Of a DNA stretch of 64,000 bases, positions 16,348 to 24,076 are shown in pieces. The stretch is taken from positions 372,001-436,000 of the forward strand of contig JBOEGW010000001.1 in assembly GCA_050633625.1 (NCBI GenBank). Direction: 5' to 3'. The notes under the pieces are model-generated. The model saw only the letters and a program-made list of their open reading frames with translations. It ran no database searches and had not been told where the DNA came from. Position numbers and translations under genes: made by a program. This DNA comes from JBOEGW01 sp050633625. Its GTDB lineage: Bacteria > Pseudomonadota > Alphaproteobacteria > Rhodobacterales > Rhodobacteraceae. How positions within the stretch are numbered: position 1 is the first letter of the stretch; each line of letters begins with the position of its first letter.

Positions 16348-17064
16348 ATGAACATGATCCGAATGGCTGCCGCTTTCACCTTGTTTTCTATTGTCGCCAC
16401 GCCCGGCGCAGCCAATGAGTTTGGCGATGCGGATGAGGGCGCGCGTGTGTTCAAGAAATGCCGCGCCTGTCACATGGTCGGCGCGCAGGCGTTCAATCGA
16501 ACAGGCCCTCATCTCAACGAGATTTTCGGTCGCAGAGCCGCTTCTGTTGACGGCGTGACATACTCAGATGGTCTCACCCGCATGGGCAATGAAGGGCTGG
16601 TCTGGGAGTTTGAAACCCTGGAGCGCTACATCGAAAACCCGAAAGCCTTCGCCTCGGATACGCGGATGAATTTCGCGGGCCTTTTGGACGCTACGGACCG
16701 CGCGAATGTCTTGGCGTTTTTGCGTCAATATTCGGCACAACCCAGCAATATCCCCGAAGCCGCGCCCACAGCCATGGCGCATGAGATCGAACTGACAGCG
16801 GAAATCTTGGCGCTTCAGGGCGACCCGGATTATGGTGAATACCTGTCTCAAGAATGCGTCACCTGCCACCAAACGGACGGGGAGAACGCAGGAATCCCGG
16901 CGATTATCGGCTGGCCGACTGAGGATTTTGTCGTCGCAATGCATGCCTATAAGCAAAAGCTCCGTCCACATCCGGTGATGCAAATGATGGCCGGGCGATT
17001 GTCCAATGATGAGATCGCGGCTCTGGCCGCCTATTTTGGCAGGCTTGAGGAGAGCAGGCCGTAA
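16348..17064 (+). CDS. soxE: Di-haem cytochrome c SoxE
   Basis: 238 residues, signal peptide about 1-22. CRACH (38-42) opens a class I cytochrome c domain (TGPHLNEIFGRRAAS; axial Met in TRMNFAGL), and CVTCH (170-174) a second, shorter domain. SoxE is the cytochrome partner of the flavoprotein SoxF (FccAB-like sulfide dehydrogenase) in Paracoccus-type clusters. soxF starts 27 bp on. Preceded by site C, so soxEF probably form a separate unit. Confidence 0.9.
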   Translation: MNMIRMAAAFTLFSIVATPGAANEFGDADEGARVFKKCRACHMVGAQAFNRTGPHLNEIFGRRAASVDGVTYSDGLTRMGNEGLVWEFETLERYIENPKAFASDTRMNFAGLLDATDRANVLAFLRQYSAQPSNIPEAAPTAMAHEIELTAEILALQGDPDYGEYLSQECVTCHQTDGENAGIPAIIGWPTEDFVVAMHAYKQKLRPHPVMQMMAGRLSNDEIAALAAYFGRLEESRP

Positions 17065-17091
17065 CACAATGTTTTTAGGGAGGAAAATACT

Positions 17092-18366
17092 ATGAAACTG
17101 AACAGACGCCAATTCGTCGGGGCCGCTGCGGGGGCCACAGCTCTGAGCCTGAGTGCGCCTCATGTCTACGGCGCAAGCCACGGCGGCACGCCGAAGGTCG
17201 TGGTGATCGGCGGCGGGGCAGGCGGGGCCACAGCGGCGCGCTACATCGCCAAAGAGTCCGGCGGCGCGATTGAGGTCACCTTGGTGGAGCCAAGCCGCAC
17301 CTATTACACATGCTTCTTCTCGAACCTCTATATCGGCGGTTTTCGCACGATTGAAAGCCTCGCCCATAGCTACGGCACATTGGCGGCGGCTTACGGGATC
17401 AACGTCGTGCATGATTTCGCCGTGGGCGTTGATCGCAGCGCCAAAACCGTCACCCTCGCGGGCGGCGCTGTCTTGCCCTATGACCGTCTGGTGATCTCGC
17501 CGGGGATTGATTTTGTCGATGGCGCTGTGGCGGGATGGGATGTGACGAAACAAAACAAAATGCCCCACGCCTATAAAGCGGGATCACAAACCGAGCTGCT
17601 CAAAGCGCAGATTGAAGCCATGCCGGAAGGCGGCACCTTCGCGATGGTCGCGCCGCCCAACCCGTATCGCTGTCCGCCCGGCCCATATGAGCGGGTTTCC
17701 ATGGTCGCGCATCTGCTCAAGGAAACCAACCCCACCGCAAAAATCCTGATTGCCGATCCCAAACCGAAATTCTCCAAAGAGGGGTTGTTTCGCGAAGCCT
17801 GGGACAGCACCTACGCTGGAATGATTGACTGGATTGGCCCGGATTTTGGCGGCAATAACGTGGAGGTGAACGCCGAAGACATGACGCTCACAATCGACGG
17901 TGAGGTGGAAAAAGTCGATGTGTGCAACGTAATCCCGGCCATGAAAGCAGGCAAAATCTGTGACATTGCAGGCGTGACGCAGGGCAATTGGGCGCCAGTG
18001 TCCGGCTATACAATGGCATCGCGCATCGACGAGAACATCCACGTTTTGGGGGACGCCTGCGCGCAGGGCGACATGCCAAAATCCGGGTTCTCGGCCAACT
18101 CACAAGCCAAGGTCGCCGCCATGGCCGTGCGCGCCGCTCTCACAGACAGCAAGCTGTTCCCGGCGAAGTTCTCCAATACCTGTTGGTCGCTTCTGGGCAC
18201 CGATGATGGCGTGAAGGTAGGGGCCAGCTATGAGGCCACCGATGAAAAAATCGCCAAGACGGATGGGTTCATCAGCCAAACCGGCGAAGATGCCGCCTTG
18301 CGCAAAGCGACCTATGAAGAAAGCCTCGGCTGGTACGAGGGGATCACCTCGGATATGTTTGGCTAA
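17092..18366 (+). CDS. soxF: Flavoprotein SoxF (FccB-type sulfide dehydrogenase)
   Basis: 424 residues. Twin-arginine signal NRRQFVGAAAGATALSL (3-19). FAD Rossmann motif VVVIGGGAGGATAARYIA near 35-52; YYTCFFSNLYIGG (~71-83) has the covalent/redox Cys, GDACAQGDMPKSGFSANSQ (~320-338) the second FAD-binding motif, and a C-terminal FCSD flavin-binding domain with CWSLLG. Oxidises sulfide in the periplasm, giving electrons to SoxE. GGGAGGAAAATACT precedes the ATG. Confidence 0.95.
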   Translation: MKLNRRQFVGAAAGATALSLSAPHVYGASHGGTPKVVVIGGGAGGATAARYIAKESGGAIEVTLVEPSRTYYTCFFSNLYIGGFRTIESLAHSYGTLAAAYGINVVHDFAVGVDRSAKTVTLAGGAVLPYDRLVISPGIDFVDGAVAGWDVTKQNKMPHAYKAGSQTELLKAQIEAMPEGGTFAMVAPPNPYRCPPGPYERVSMVAHLLKETNPTAKILIADPKPKFSKEGLFREAWDSTYAGMIDWIGPDFGGNNVEVNAEDMTLTIDGEVEKVDVCNVIPAMKAGKICDIAGVTQGNWAPVSGYTMASRIDENIHVLGDACAQGDMPKSGFSANSQAKVAAMAVRAALTDSKLFPAKFSNTCWSLLGTDDGVKVGASYEATDEKIAKTDGFISQTGEDAALRKATYEESLGWYEGITSDMFG

Positions 18367-18369
18367 ATC

Positions 18370-18385
18370 ATTCCAGATTTGGAAT
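18370..18385. promoter_or_regulatory. ATTC-N8-GAAT palindrome after soxF (site D)
   Basis: ATTCCA-gatt-TGGAAT, i.e. ATTC-N8-GAAT whose centre is also self-complementary. It begins 4 bp after the soxF stop and 73 bp before the DUF302 gene. A terminator lies between it and the DUF302 start, so it may act on a promoter that is read through, or may be a relic. Confidence 0.6.
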
Positions 18386-18402
18386 GCGTTGACCCACATC
18401 AG

Positions 18403-18431
18403 GGCAGGGCCGCGTTGGTCCTGCCATTTTT
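18403..18431 (+). terminator. Rho-independent terminator after soxF
   Basis: GGCAGGGCC (18403-18411) pairs with GGTCCTGCC (18417-18425), one G.T wobble, 5-nt loop, followed by ATTTTTG. Marks the end of the soxEF transcript. Confidence 0.7.
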
Positions 18432-18457
18432 GATTGAACGGCATTTGGGAGGATGGG

Positions 18458-18895
18458 ATGCGCAAATTTTCGATGATACTCGCGGCGGGCCTTATGGCGG
18501 CAAGCTCTGCTCTGGCAGACAACCAAGCGGTGACTGTGCCGTTTGAGGGCAGTTTTGACGATGCAACATTCGCCGTAGAAAACGCCATTCTCGGGCGCGG
18601 TTTGGTGATTGATTACGTCAGTCACACCGGCGACATGCTGGCGCGCACCGGGCGCGATGTTGGATCGGAAGTTGAGGTGTTTGAAGCGGCGGACATCTTT
18701 TTGTTCTGCTCCGCTGTGCTGAGTCGCAAAGTCATGGAGGCAGACCCGATGAACATCGCGCATTGCCCTTACGGCATCTTTGTCGCGCAGCGCGATGGGG
18801 GGGTGATGATCGGGCATCGCAGCTATCCCGAAGGGCCAATGAAAGAAGTCGAAGCCTTGTTGGACGAGATCGTGGCGGAGGCTGTTGATGGCTAG
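18458..18895 (+). CDS. Periplasmic DUF302 protein of the sulfur cluster
   Basis: 145 residues, signal peptide MRKFSMILAAGLMAASSALA. The mature part is a DUF302 domain (TVPFEGSFDDATFAVENAI; EVFEAADIFLFCSAVLSRKVM; CPYGIFVAQRD). The two cysteines (FLFCSA, AHCPYG) are placed as in family members found beside sulfur genes. The biochemical role is unknown; location suggests binding or handling of a sulfur compound. GGGAGGATGGG precedes the ATG at 18458; the ORF start at 18434 lacks an RBS. Confidence 0.8.
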   Translation: MRKFSMILAAGLMAASSALADNQAVTVPFEGSFDDATFAVENAILGRGLVIDYVSHTGDMLARTGRDVGSEVEVFEAADIFLFCSAVLSRKVMEADPMNIAHCPYGIFVAQRDGGVMIGHRSYPEGPMKEVEALLDEIVAEAVDG

Positions 18896-18994
18896 GGTAT
18901 TGTCTAAGCCGTTGACTTAAAGGGTTTTTTGACCGTCGATCAAAGGGGCCAGAGTGCTGCGCGCGTGGGCTTGCGCGCGGACACGATAATTTGA

Positions 18995-19010
18995 ATTCAT
19001 AAATTCGAAT
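18995..19010. promoter_or_regulatory. ATTC-N8-GAAT palindrome upstream of YeeE pair (site E)
   Basis: ATTC-ataaattc-GAAT, 71 bp before the first YeeE-like gene, in an A/T-rich patch (18981-19020). A TTGAC-like element at 18912 and the TTTGA...TCAAA repeat (18928-18944) lie just upstream and may be promoter parts. Confidence 0.7.
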
Positions 19011-19080
19011 ATTAATCTTGCAACCCGCATGAGCTGCCCTTATCTGTGCTGCCTTGCCAGCAAAAAGTGAGGCCACAATC

Positions 19081-19515
19081 ATGATCGAAACGACATTTAC
19101 ACCAGTCACAGCAGTGCTCGGCGGCGCGTTGATCGGCGTGGCCTCCGTCTTGCTGATGATCGTGCGCGGCAATGTGTTTGGCGCAACGGGCATCCTTGCC
19201 GGGGTGCTCACACCGACTTCCTCATCGGATCGATTATGGCGGTTGGCGGTCTTGGCCGGCATGATGACAGGGCCACTCGTTTACATGTTGGCGACAGGGC
19301 AAATGCCAGAAATCCAAATCGCGACTTCCCCTGCGTCACTGATTATCGGCGGCTTTATCGTTGGGATTGGCGTGACCTACGGGTCGGGCTGCACCAGCGG
19401 CCATGGGGTCTGTGGCATGGCGCGGTTTTCGCCGCGCTCCATCATCGCCACAGCAACCTTCATGCTGTTCACCGCCATCACCGTCTATCTCATTCGCCAT
19501 GTCTTCGGAGGCTGA
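19081..19515 (+). CDS. YeeE/YedE half-transporter, N-terminal type
   Basis: 144 residues, about four membrane helices; corresponds to one half of a full YeeE protein such as soxT at 6232. The motif GSGCTSGHGVCGMARFSPRS (residues ~102-121) holds the conserved sulfur-relay cysteines. Its stop is one base before the start of the second half, so the two proteins are made together and probably assemble into one transporter. Homologous pairs accompany the BigR regulator and persulfide dioxygenase in Agrobacterium and Xylella. The ATG at 19081 was chosen over 19054, giving the expected N-terminus; RBS weak. Confidence 0.85.
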   Translation: MIETTFTPVTAVLGGALIGVASVLLMIVRGNVFGATGILAGVLTPTSSSDRLWRLAVLAGMMTGPLVYMLATGQMPEIQIATSPASLIIGGFIVGIGVTYGSGCTSGHGVCGMARFSPRSIIATATFMLFTAITVYLIRHVFGG

Positions 19516-19516
19516 T

Positions 19517-19981
19517 ATGAAACTGTTTTTGACATACCTTTCGGGGCTAATCTTTGGCGTTGGTATTTCCATGTCTGGCATGGGAAATCCGGCTAAGGTT
19601 CTGAACTTCTTCGATTTTGCAGGGACGTGGGATGCCTCATTGATCTTTGTGATGGGGGGCGCTTTTGCTGTTACGGCCATTGGCTATCGTCTTGTGTTCA
19701 CCCGGCCTGCGCCCCTTTTTGAGCCTAAGTTCTCGGTGCCGACGAGCCGGATCATTGACGCGAAACTCGTTGCTGGATCGGCTGTGTTTGGGATTGGCTG
19801 GGGGATTTCTGGCTTTTGTCCGGGCGCGTCCTTGCCTGTGATCACCACCGGGAATGCCGGGGTGTTGATGTTCACGGCTGCACTTGTGGCGGGGATCTTG
19901 GCGGCGCGTGGGATGATGAATTTCACGGCCAGCCGTAGACAAAAAGCCTCGGCGTTAAAGCCTGCAAACAAGCCTGCCTAA
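19517..19981 (+). CDS. YeeE/YedE half-transporter, C-terminal type
   Basis: 154 residues, four membrane helices. Family motifs GISMSGMGNPAKVLNFFDFAG (starting near 15) and GISGFCPGASLP near 97-108, with one conserved cysteine. Starts one base after the previous stop. A basic tail (SRRQKASALK) ends in the cytoplasm. Together with the preceding gene it should move thiosulfate or sulfane sulfur into or out of the cytoplasm where the following dioxygenase acts. Confidence 0.85.
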   Translation: MKLFLTYLSGLIFGVGISMSGMGNPAKVLNFFDFAGTWDASLIFVMGGAFAVTAIGYRLVFTRPAPLFEPKFSVPTSRIIDAKLVAGSAVFGIGWGISGFCPGASLPVITTGNAGVLMFTAALVAGILAARGMMNFTASRRQKASALKPANKPA

Positions 19982-20020
19982 AGGCTATGGGAGAAACAGG
20001 GCGGCTGCGTCTTTCATTGA

Positions 20021-20036
20021 ATTCAAAAAAATGAAT
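20021..20036. promoter_or_regulatory. ATTC-N8-GAAT palindrome upstream of persulfide dioxygenase (site F)
   Basis: ATTC-aaaaaaat-GAAT, 126 bp before the hydrolase gene. The surrounding TTCATT...AATGAA forms an additional, wider inverted repeat (20014-20035). The 83-codon ORF that starts inside this site (20031) shows no conserved features and is not accepted as a gene. Confidence 0.7.
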
Positions 20037-20161
20037 GTGAAGCCTTTACGCAGCCGCCCCAAGCCCCTAAATGTGAATGACCCGGCGCGCGAAAAGCCAC
20101 AAACGCGCAGCCCTCAACCAAAAACGCCAGCACCGCTGGCCCCTGAAGCGGAGCACAAAAC

Positions 20162-21052
20162 ATGGCAAGCGACCCTTCAAATAACGCCCCCCTTAGCCCT
20201 GAGGTCAAAGCCTTCTTCGATCCTGCCACGCACACGATTTCCTATGTCGTCAAAGACCCGGCCAGCACCGCCTGCGCGGTGATCGACAGCGTGATGGATA
20301 TTGACTATGCCGCTGGGCGCATCACCCATGAAAACGCCGATGAGATCATCGCCTACATCGCGCAAAACAACCTCACGCTTGAGTGGTTGATCGAAACCCA
20401 TGTGCACGCCGATCACCTCTCAGCGGCGCCCTATATTCAGCAACGTCTTGGTGGCAAAATCGGCATTGGCGATCAAATCACCGTTGTTCAAGACACGTTC
20501 GGCAAGGTCTTTAACGAGGGTACAGCGTTCCAACGTGACGGCTCGCAATTCGACAAATTGTTCAAAGACGGCGACACATATTCCGTTGGGACGATGACCG
20601 GCCTTGCGATCCATACCCCCGGTCATACGCCTGCCTGCATGGTGCATGTCTTTGGAAACGCAGCCTTTGTTGGCGATACGCTGTTTATGCCTGATGGTGG
20701 ATCGGCGCGCGCGGATTTCCCCGGTGGTGACGCGGCCACGCTTTATGACTCGATTCAGAAGGTGCTGGCGCTGCCTGACGAAACCCGGCTGTTTATGTGC
20801 CATGACTACGGCCCAAATGGGCGCGATATCGAATGGGAAACCTCTGTCGCGGCGGAACGTGAGCACAATATCCACTTTGGCGCTGGCAAGACCCGCGAGG
20901 ACTTCATTGCCTTTCGCACGGCGCGCGATGCACAGCTTGATATGCCGCGGCTCATCATTCCGTCCTTGCAAGTCAACATGCGGGCGGGTGAAATGCCCCC
21001 AGCGGATGATGAAGGCGATGTGTTCTTCAAAGTTCCAGTGAACAAACTCTAG
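20162..21052 (+). CDS. Persulfide dioxygenase-like metallo-beta-lactamase protein (ETHE1/Blh type)
   Basis: 296 residues. Metal ligands: THVHADHLS near residue 79-87, HTPGHTPACMVHV near 152, GDTLFMPDGGSARADFPGG near 173-191 (the last is diagnostic of the ETHE1/Blh group), and MCHDYGPN near 217. ETHE1-type enzymes use a single Fe to oxidise glutathione persulfide to sulfite. A homologue (Blh) is the main target of BigR in Xylella and Agrobacterium. Cytoplasmic, no signal. Followed at 21 bp by the TIGR01244 sulfurtransferase, with the YeeE pair upstream: a compact persulfide-detoxification unit. Confidence 0.9.
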   Translation: MASDPSNNAPLSPEVKAFFDPATHTISYVVKDPASTACAVIDSVMDIDYAAGRITHENADEIIAYIAQNNLTLEWLIETHVHADHLSAAPYIQQRLGGKIGIGDQITVVQDTFGKVFNEGTAFQRDGSQFDKLFKDGDTYSVGTMTGLAIHTPGHTPACMVHVFGNAAFVGDTLFMPDGGSARADFPGGDAATLYDSIQKVLALPDETRLFMCHDYGPNGRDIEWETSVAAEREHNIHFGAGKTREDFIAFRTARDAQLDMPRLIIPSLQVNMRAGEMPPADDEGDVFFKVPVNKL

Positions 21053-21073
21053 GCGGGCAGGGGAGAACGCGCG

Positions 21074-21409
21074 ATGCAAATGAATACACTCGATGATCAG
21101 GTGACGGTTTGCCCGCAAATCGCGGTCGCTGACGTAGCTGAAATCAAGGCGCTAGGGTTCACCGGATTGATGTGCAATCGCCCGGATCATGAAGATCCCG
21201 GCCAGCCCACGTGGGCCGAGATTGAAGCCGCCGCTCAGGCCGCTGGCATGAAGACCTACTTCTTGCCGGTGACAAGCCGCGAAGAGGCAGACAGCGCGGC
21301 AGAGGGCTTTGCAACGGCGCTCAAGGAAAACGAAAAACTCTTTGCCTATTGCCGCTCTGGCACCCGCTGCCAGCTGATTTACATGGCTGCAATGGCGCGA
21401 GGCGCATAG
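21074..21409 (+). CDS. TIGR01244-type sulfurtransferase (DUF442)
   Basis: 111 residues, a single phosphatase/rhodanese-like domain with P-loop CRSGTRC (C93) after FAY. The N-terminal VCPQIAVADVAEIKALGF and NRPDHEDPGQP are typical of TIGR01244/DUF442 proteins, which occur fused to or beside Blh hydrolases. Proposed role: transfer of sulfane sulfur to or from the adjacent persulfide dioxygenase. GGCAGGGGAGAACGCGCG precedes the ATG. Confidence 0.88.
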   Translation: MQMNTLDDQVTVCPQIAVADVAEIKALGFTGLMCNRPDHEDPGQPTWAEIEAAAQAAGMKTYFLPVTSREEADSAAEGFATALKENEKLFAYCRSGTRCQLIYMAAMARGA

Positions 21410-21457
21410 GCGCGGCGCAGTCGCGCGACCGCCCATTTGTTTGCGAGAGGTGCTCTG

Positions 21458-23233
21458 ATGGCGCTGACACCAAGACGTCCACAGGCGCGGGCGATTGCCA
21501 AGTATTTCCCGATTTTGACCTGGGGTGCGCGGTACAATCGCGACAGTCTCACCTCGGATGGGGTGGCGGCGCTGATCGTCACGATCATGCTAATCCCCCA
21601 ATCTTTGGCCTATGCATTGCTCGCCGGGCTGCCCGCCGAAATGGGCCTCTATGCGTCGATCCTGCCGCTCTTGGCCTATGCGGTTTTTGGCACCTCGCGG
21701 GCTTTGGCGGTGGGTCCGGTGGCGGTTGTGTCGCTGATGACGGCGGCGGCGGTTGGCAATCTGGGGCTTGAGTCCCCGGCTGAATACGCCGCCGCGGCGA
21801 TCACTTTGGCGTTTTTGTCGGGGATGATCCTCACGGTTATGGGCCTGTTTCGGCTTGGTTTTTTGGCAAATTTCCTGTCGCATCCGGTGATCTCTGGCTT
21901 CATCACCGCCACGGGCGTCTTGATTGCCATGAGCCAGATGAAACACATCCTTGGCGTTGATGTTGAAGGGCACGCGTTGTTTGATCGTTTTGCCTCCCTT
22001 GTGGCGCATCTTGGCGAGACAAACCTCCTGACGCTGCTGATTGGCACCACCTCGCTGGCGTTCTTGTTTTGGGTGCGCAAGGGGCTGAAACCGCTGCTCT
22101 TGTCGCTTGGGATGAAGGCGCGTTTGGCGGATGTTCTGGCGAAAGCTGGCCCGGTGGGCGCTGTTGTGATCACCACGCTTGTGAGCTGGGGATTTGATCT
22201 TTCGGCGCTCGGTGTTGCGATTGTGGGAGAGGTGCCGCAAGGCTTGCCGCCCCTCACGCTGCCCGCCTTAGATCTCTCGCTTTGGGGTCAGCTTTTTGGC
22301 GCGGCTTTGCTGATTTCGATCATTGGATTTGTCGAAAGCATATCTGTCGCACAAACCTTGGCCGCGAAGAAAAAACAGCGCATCACCCCCGATCAAGAAC
22401 TCGTCGGTCTTGGGGCCTCCAACATCGCCGCGTCCCTGTCGGGCGGCTTTCCGGTGACAGGTGGATTTGCGCGCTCGGTTGTGAACTATGACGCGGGGGC
22501 CGAAACCCCGGCGGCAGGCGCCTTCACCGCCATCGGCATCGCACTGGCAGCTGTATTCTTGACGCCTTTGTTGTTTTTCCTCCCCAAAGCAACCTTGGCA
22601 GCCACCATCATCATTGCCGTTTTGAGCCTTGTTGACCTGACGATCCTGAAACGGACATGGCGCTACTCGCGCGCCGATTTCTCTGCCGTTGCCGCGACCA
22701 TCTTGTTGACCTTGACCTTCGGTGTCGAGCTTGGGGTGTCGGCCGGGGTGATCCTGTCTATCTTATTGTTCTTATACAAAACATCCCGTCCTCACATTGC
22801 GGAAGTTGGGCTTGTGCCCGGCACCGAACATTTCCGAAATCTGGACCGGCACCGCGTCCTGACCCATCCTGAAGTCCTGTCGCTGCGCCTTGATGAAAAC
22901 CTGTATTTCGCCAATGCGCGCTTTATTGAGGACTTCATTTTGGACCGGCTGGATATTGGTCAGCCGGTAAAACATGTGGTGTTGATGTGTTCGGCGGTGA
23001 ACGTGATTGATCTGTCGGCGCTCGAAAGCCTTGAAGCGCTGAATGAGCGTTTGAGCGACACGGGAATCCGTTTGCACCTCTCTGAAGTGAAAGGGCCGGT
23101 GATGGATAATCTGCAAAAAACCCGGTTCCTTGACGCTCTTTCGGGACATGTCTTCTTGAGCCAATACGCAGCGATGCGCGCGCTTGGTCCGGTGGATGGT
23201 GATCGCCCAAACCACTTTGTGCCGCGAGCATAA
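21458..23233 (+). CDS. SulP-family anion transporter with STAS domain
   Basis: 591 residues from the ATG at 21458 (GAGAGGTGCTCTG upstream); an in-frame TTG at 21437 is an alternative. Motifs: AALIVTIMLIPQSLAYALLAGLP at the start of the membrane domain, PVAVVSLMTAAA, GFVESISVAQTLA near 300, and NIAASLSGGFPVTGGFARSVVNYDAGAETP starting near 333. About 10-12 helices (40-430) followed by a STAS domain (~445-575). In the sulfur cluster the obvious substrate is sulfate or sulfite from Sox/ETHE1 activity, but SulP proteins also carry bicarbonate and other anions. Confidence 0.88.
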   Translation: MALTPRRPQARAIAKYFPILTWGARYNRDSLTSDGVAALIVTIMLIPQSLAYALLAGLPAEMGLYASILPLLAYAVFGTSRALAVGPVAVVSLMTAAAVGNLGLESPAEYAAAAITLAFLSGMILTVMGLFRLGFLANFLSHPVISGFITATGVLIAMSQMKHILGVDVEGHALFDRFASLVAHLGETNLLTLLIGTTSLAFLFWVRKGLKPLLLSLGMKARLADVLAKAGPVGAVVITTLVSWGFDLSALGVAIVGEVPQGLPPLTLPALDLSLWGQLFGAALLISIIGFVESISVAQTLAAKKKQRITPDQELVGLGASNIAASLSGGFPVTGGFARSVVNYDAGAETPAAGAFTAIGIALAAVFLTPLLFFLPKATLAATIIIAVLSLVDLTILKRTWRYSRADFSAVAATILLTLTFGVELGVSAGVILSILLFLYKTSRPHIAEVGLVPGTEHFRNLDRHRVLTHPEVLSLRLDENLYFANARFIEDFILDRLDIGQPVKHVVLMCSAVNVIDLSALESLEALNERLSDTGIRLHLSEVKGPVMDNLQKTRFLDALSGHVFLSQYAAMRALGPVDGDRPNHFVPRA

Positions 23234-23296
23234 TCACAGATTGCGCGGCGCTCTTTCGCCTGCTAACTCAAGTGAGAATGGTTATGGAGGATAACA

Positions 23297-24064
23297 ATGA
23301 AGATTTCACAAGACACACCGATTATTGTCACGGGCGGGGCTTCTGGGCTGGGCGCGGCTGTTGTTGAAGCCTTTGCCAAAGCGGGGGCAAAGGTCGGAAT
23401 TTTTGATCTCCAAGACGAGCTGGGCGAGGCGAAAGCCGCAGCCCTTGGGGGGGCGTTTGCCAAGGTTGATGTGTCGGATGCGCAGAGCGTTGCTGCCGGG
23501 CTTGCCAAGCTGCGCGCCGCGCATGGGCAGGAACGCATTCTTGTGAACTGCGCCGGGATTGGCACCATCGGCAAAACGATTTCGCGCGGCGAAGCTCATG
23601 ATGCTGGGGCGTTCGCGAAGACGCTGATGGTCAATCTTGCGGGGTCGTTCAATTGCGCCAGTCAAGCCGCGCTTGGCATGAGCGAAGCGGAGCCGATCAC
23701 CCCTGACGGTGAGCGCGGCGTGATCATCAACACGGCCTCGGTCGCCGCCTATGACGGGCAAATTGGCCAAGTGGCCTATGCGGCCTCCAAGGGGGGCATT
23801 GTGGGCATGACGCTTCCCATGGCGCGCGATCTCGCCAAAAGCGGCGTGCGGGTCTGCACCATCGCACCGGGGCTGTTCTTGACCCCGATGATGGAAGGGC
23901 TGCCCCAAGACGCGCAAGACAGCCTCGGCGCGCAGGTGCCATTTCCCTCGCGCCTTGGTCAGCCCGCAGAATACGCCGCCCTTGCGCAGCATATTGTCGA
24001 GAATTCCATGCTGAACGGTGAGGTCATCCGCCTTGATGGCGCGATCCGAATGGCGCCGCGCTAA
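23297..24064 (+). CDS. SDR dehydrogenase (HSD17B10/3-hydroxyacyl-CoA type)
   Basis: 255 residues. Rossmann motif TGGASGLGAAV (12-22), NCAGIG (~87-92), catalytic Ser in TASVAAYDG and YAASK (Y/K near 160-164). The insertion between NCAGIG and the catalytic part, and FPSRLGQPAEYAALAQHIVEN near the end, resemble the mitochondrial HSD10 / 3-hydroxyacyl-CoA dehydrogenase type 2 group. NAD+-dependent hydroxyacyl-CoA oxidation is the likely activity; substrate not shown. Follows the SulP gene by 63 bp; the last rightward gene of the region. Convergent with the GST gene. Confidence 0.82.
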   Translation: MKISQDTPIIVTGGASGLGAAVVEAFAKAGAKVGIFDLQDELGEAKAAALGGAFAKVDVSDAQSVAAGLAKLRAAHGQERILVNCAGIGTIGKTISRGEAHDAGAFAKTLMVNLAGSFNCASQAALGMSEAEPITPDGERGVIINTASVAAYDGQIGQVAYAASKGGIVGMTLPMARDLAKSGVRVCTIAPGLFLTPMMEGLPQDAQDSLGAQVPFPSRLGQPAEYAALAQHIVENSMLNGEVIRLDGAIRMAPR

Positions 24065-24076
24065 GGGCACCTGATA

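Noticed and set aside
20031..20282. 83-codon ORF before the persulfide dioxygenase
   Set aside because: It starts inside operator-like site F, overlaps the real gene in another frame and is Pro/Arg-rich without conserved pattern.
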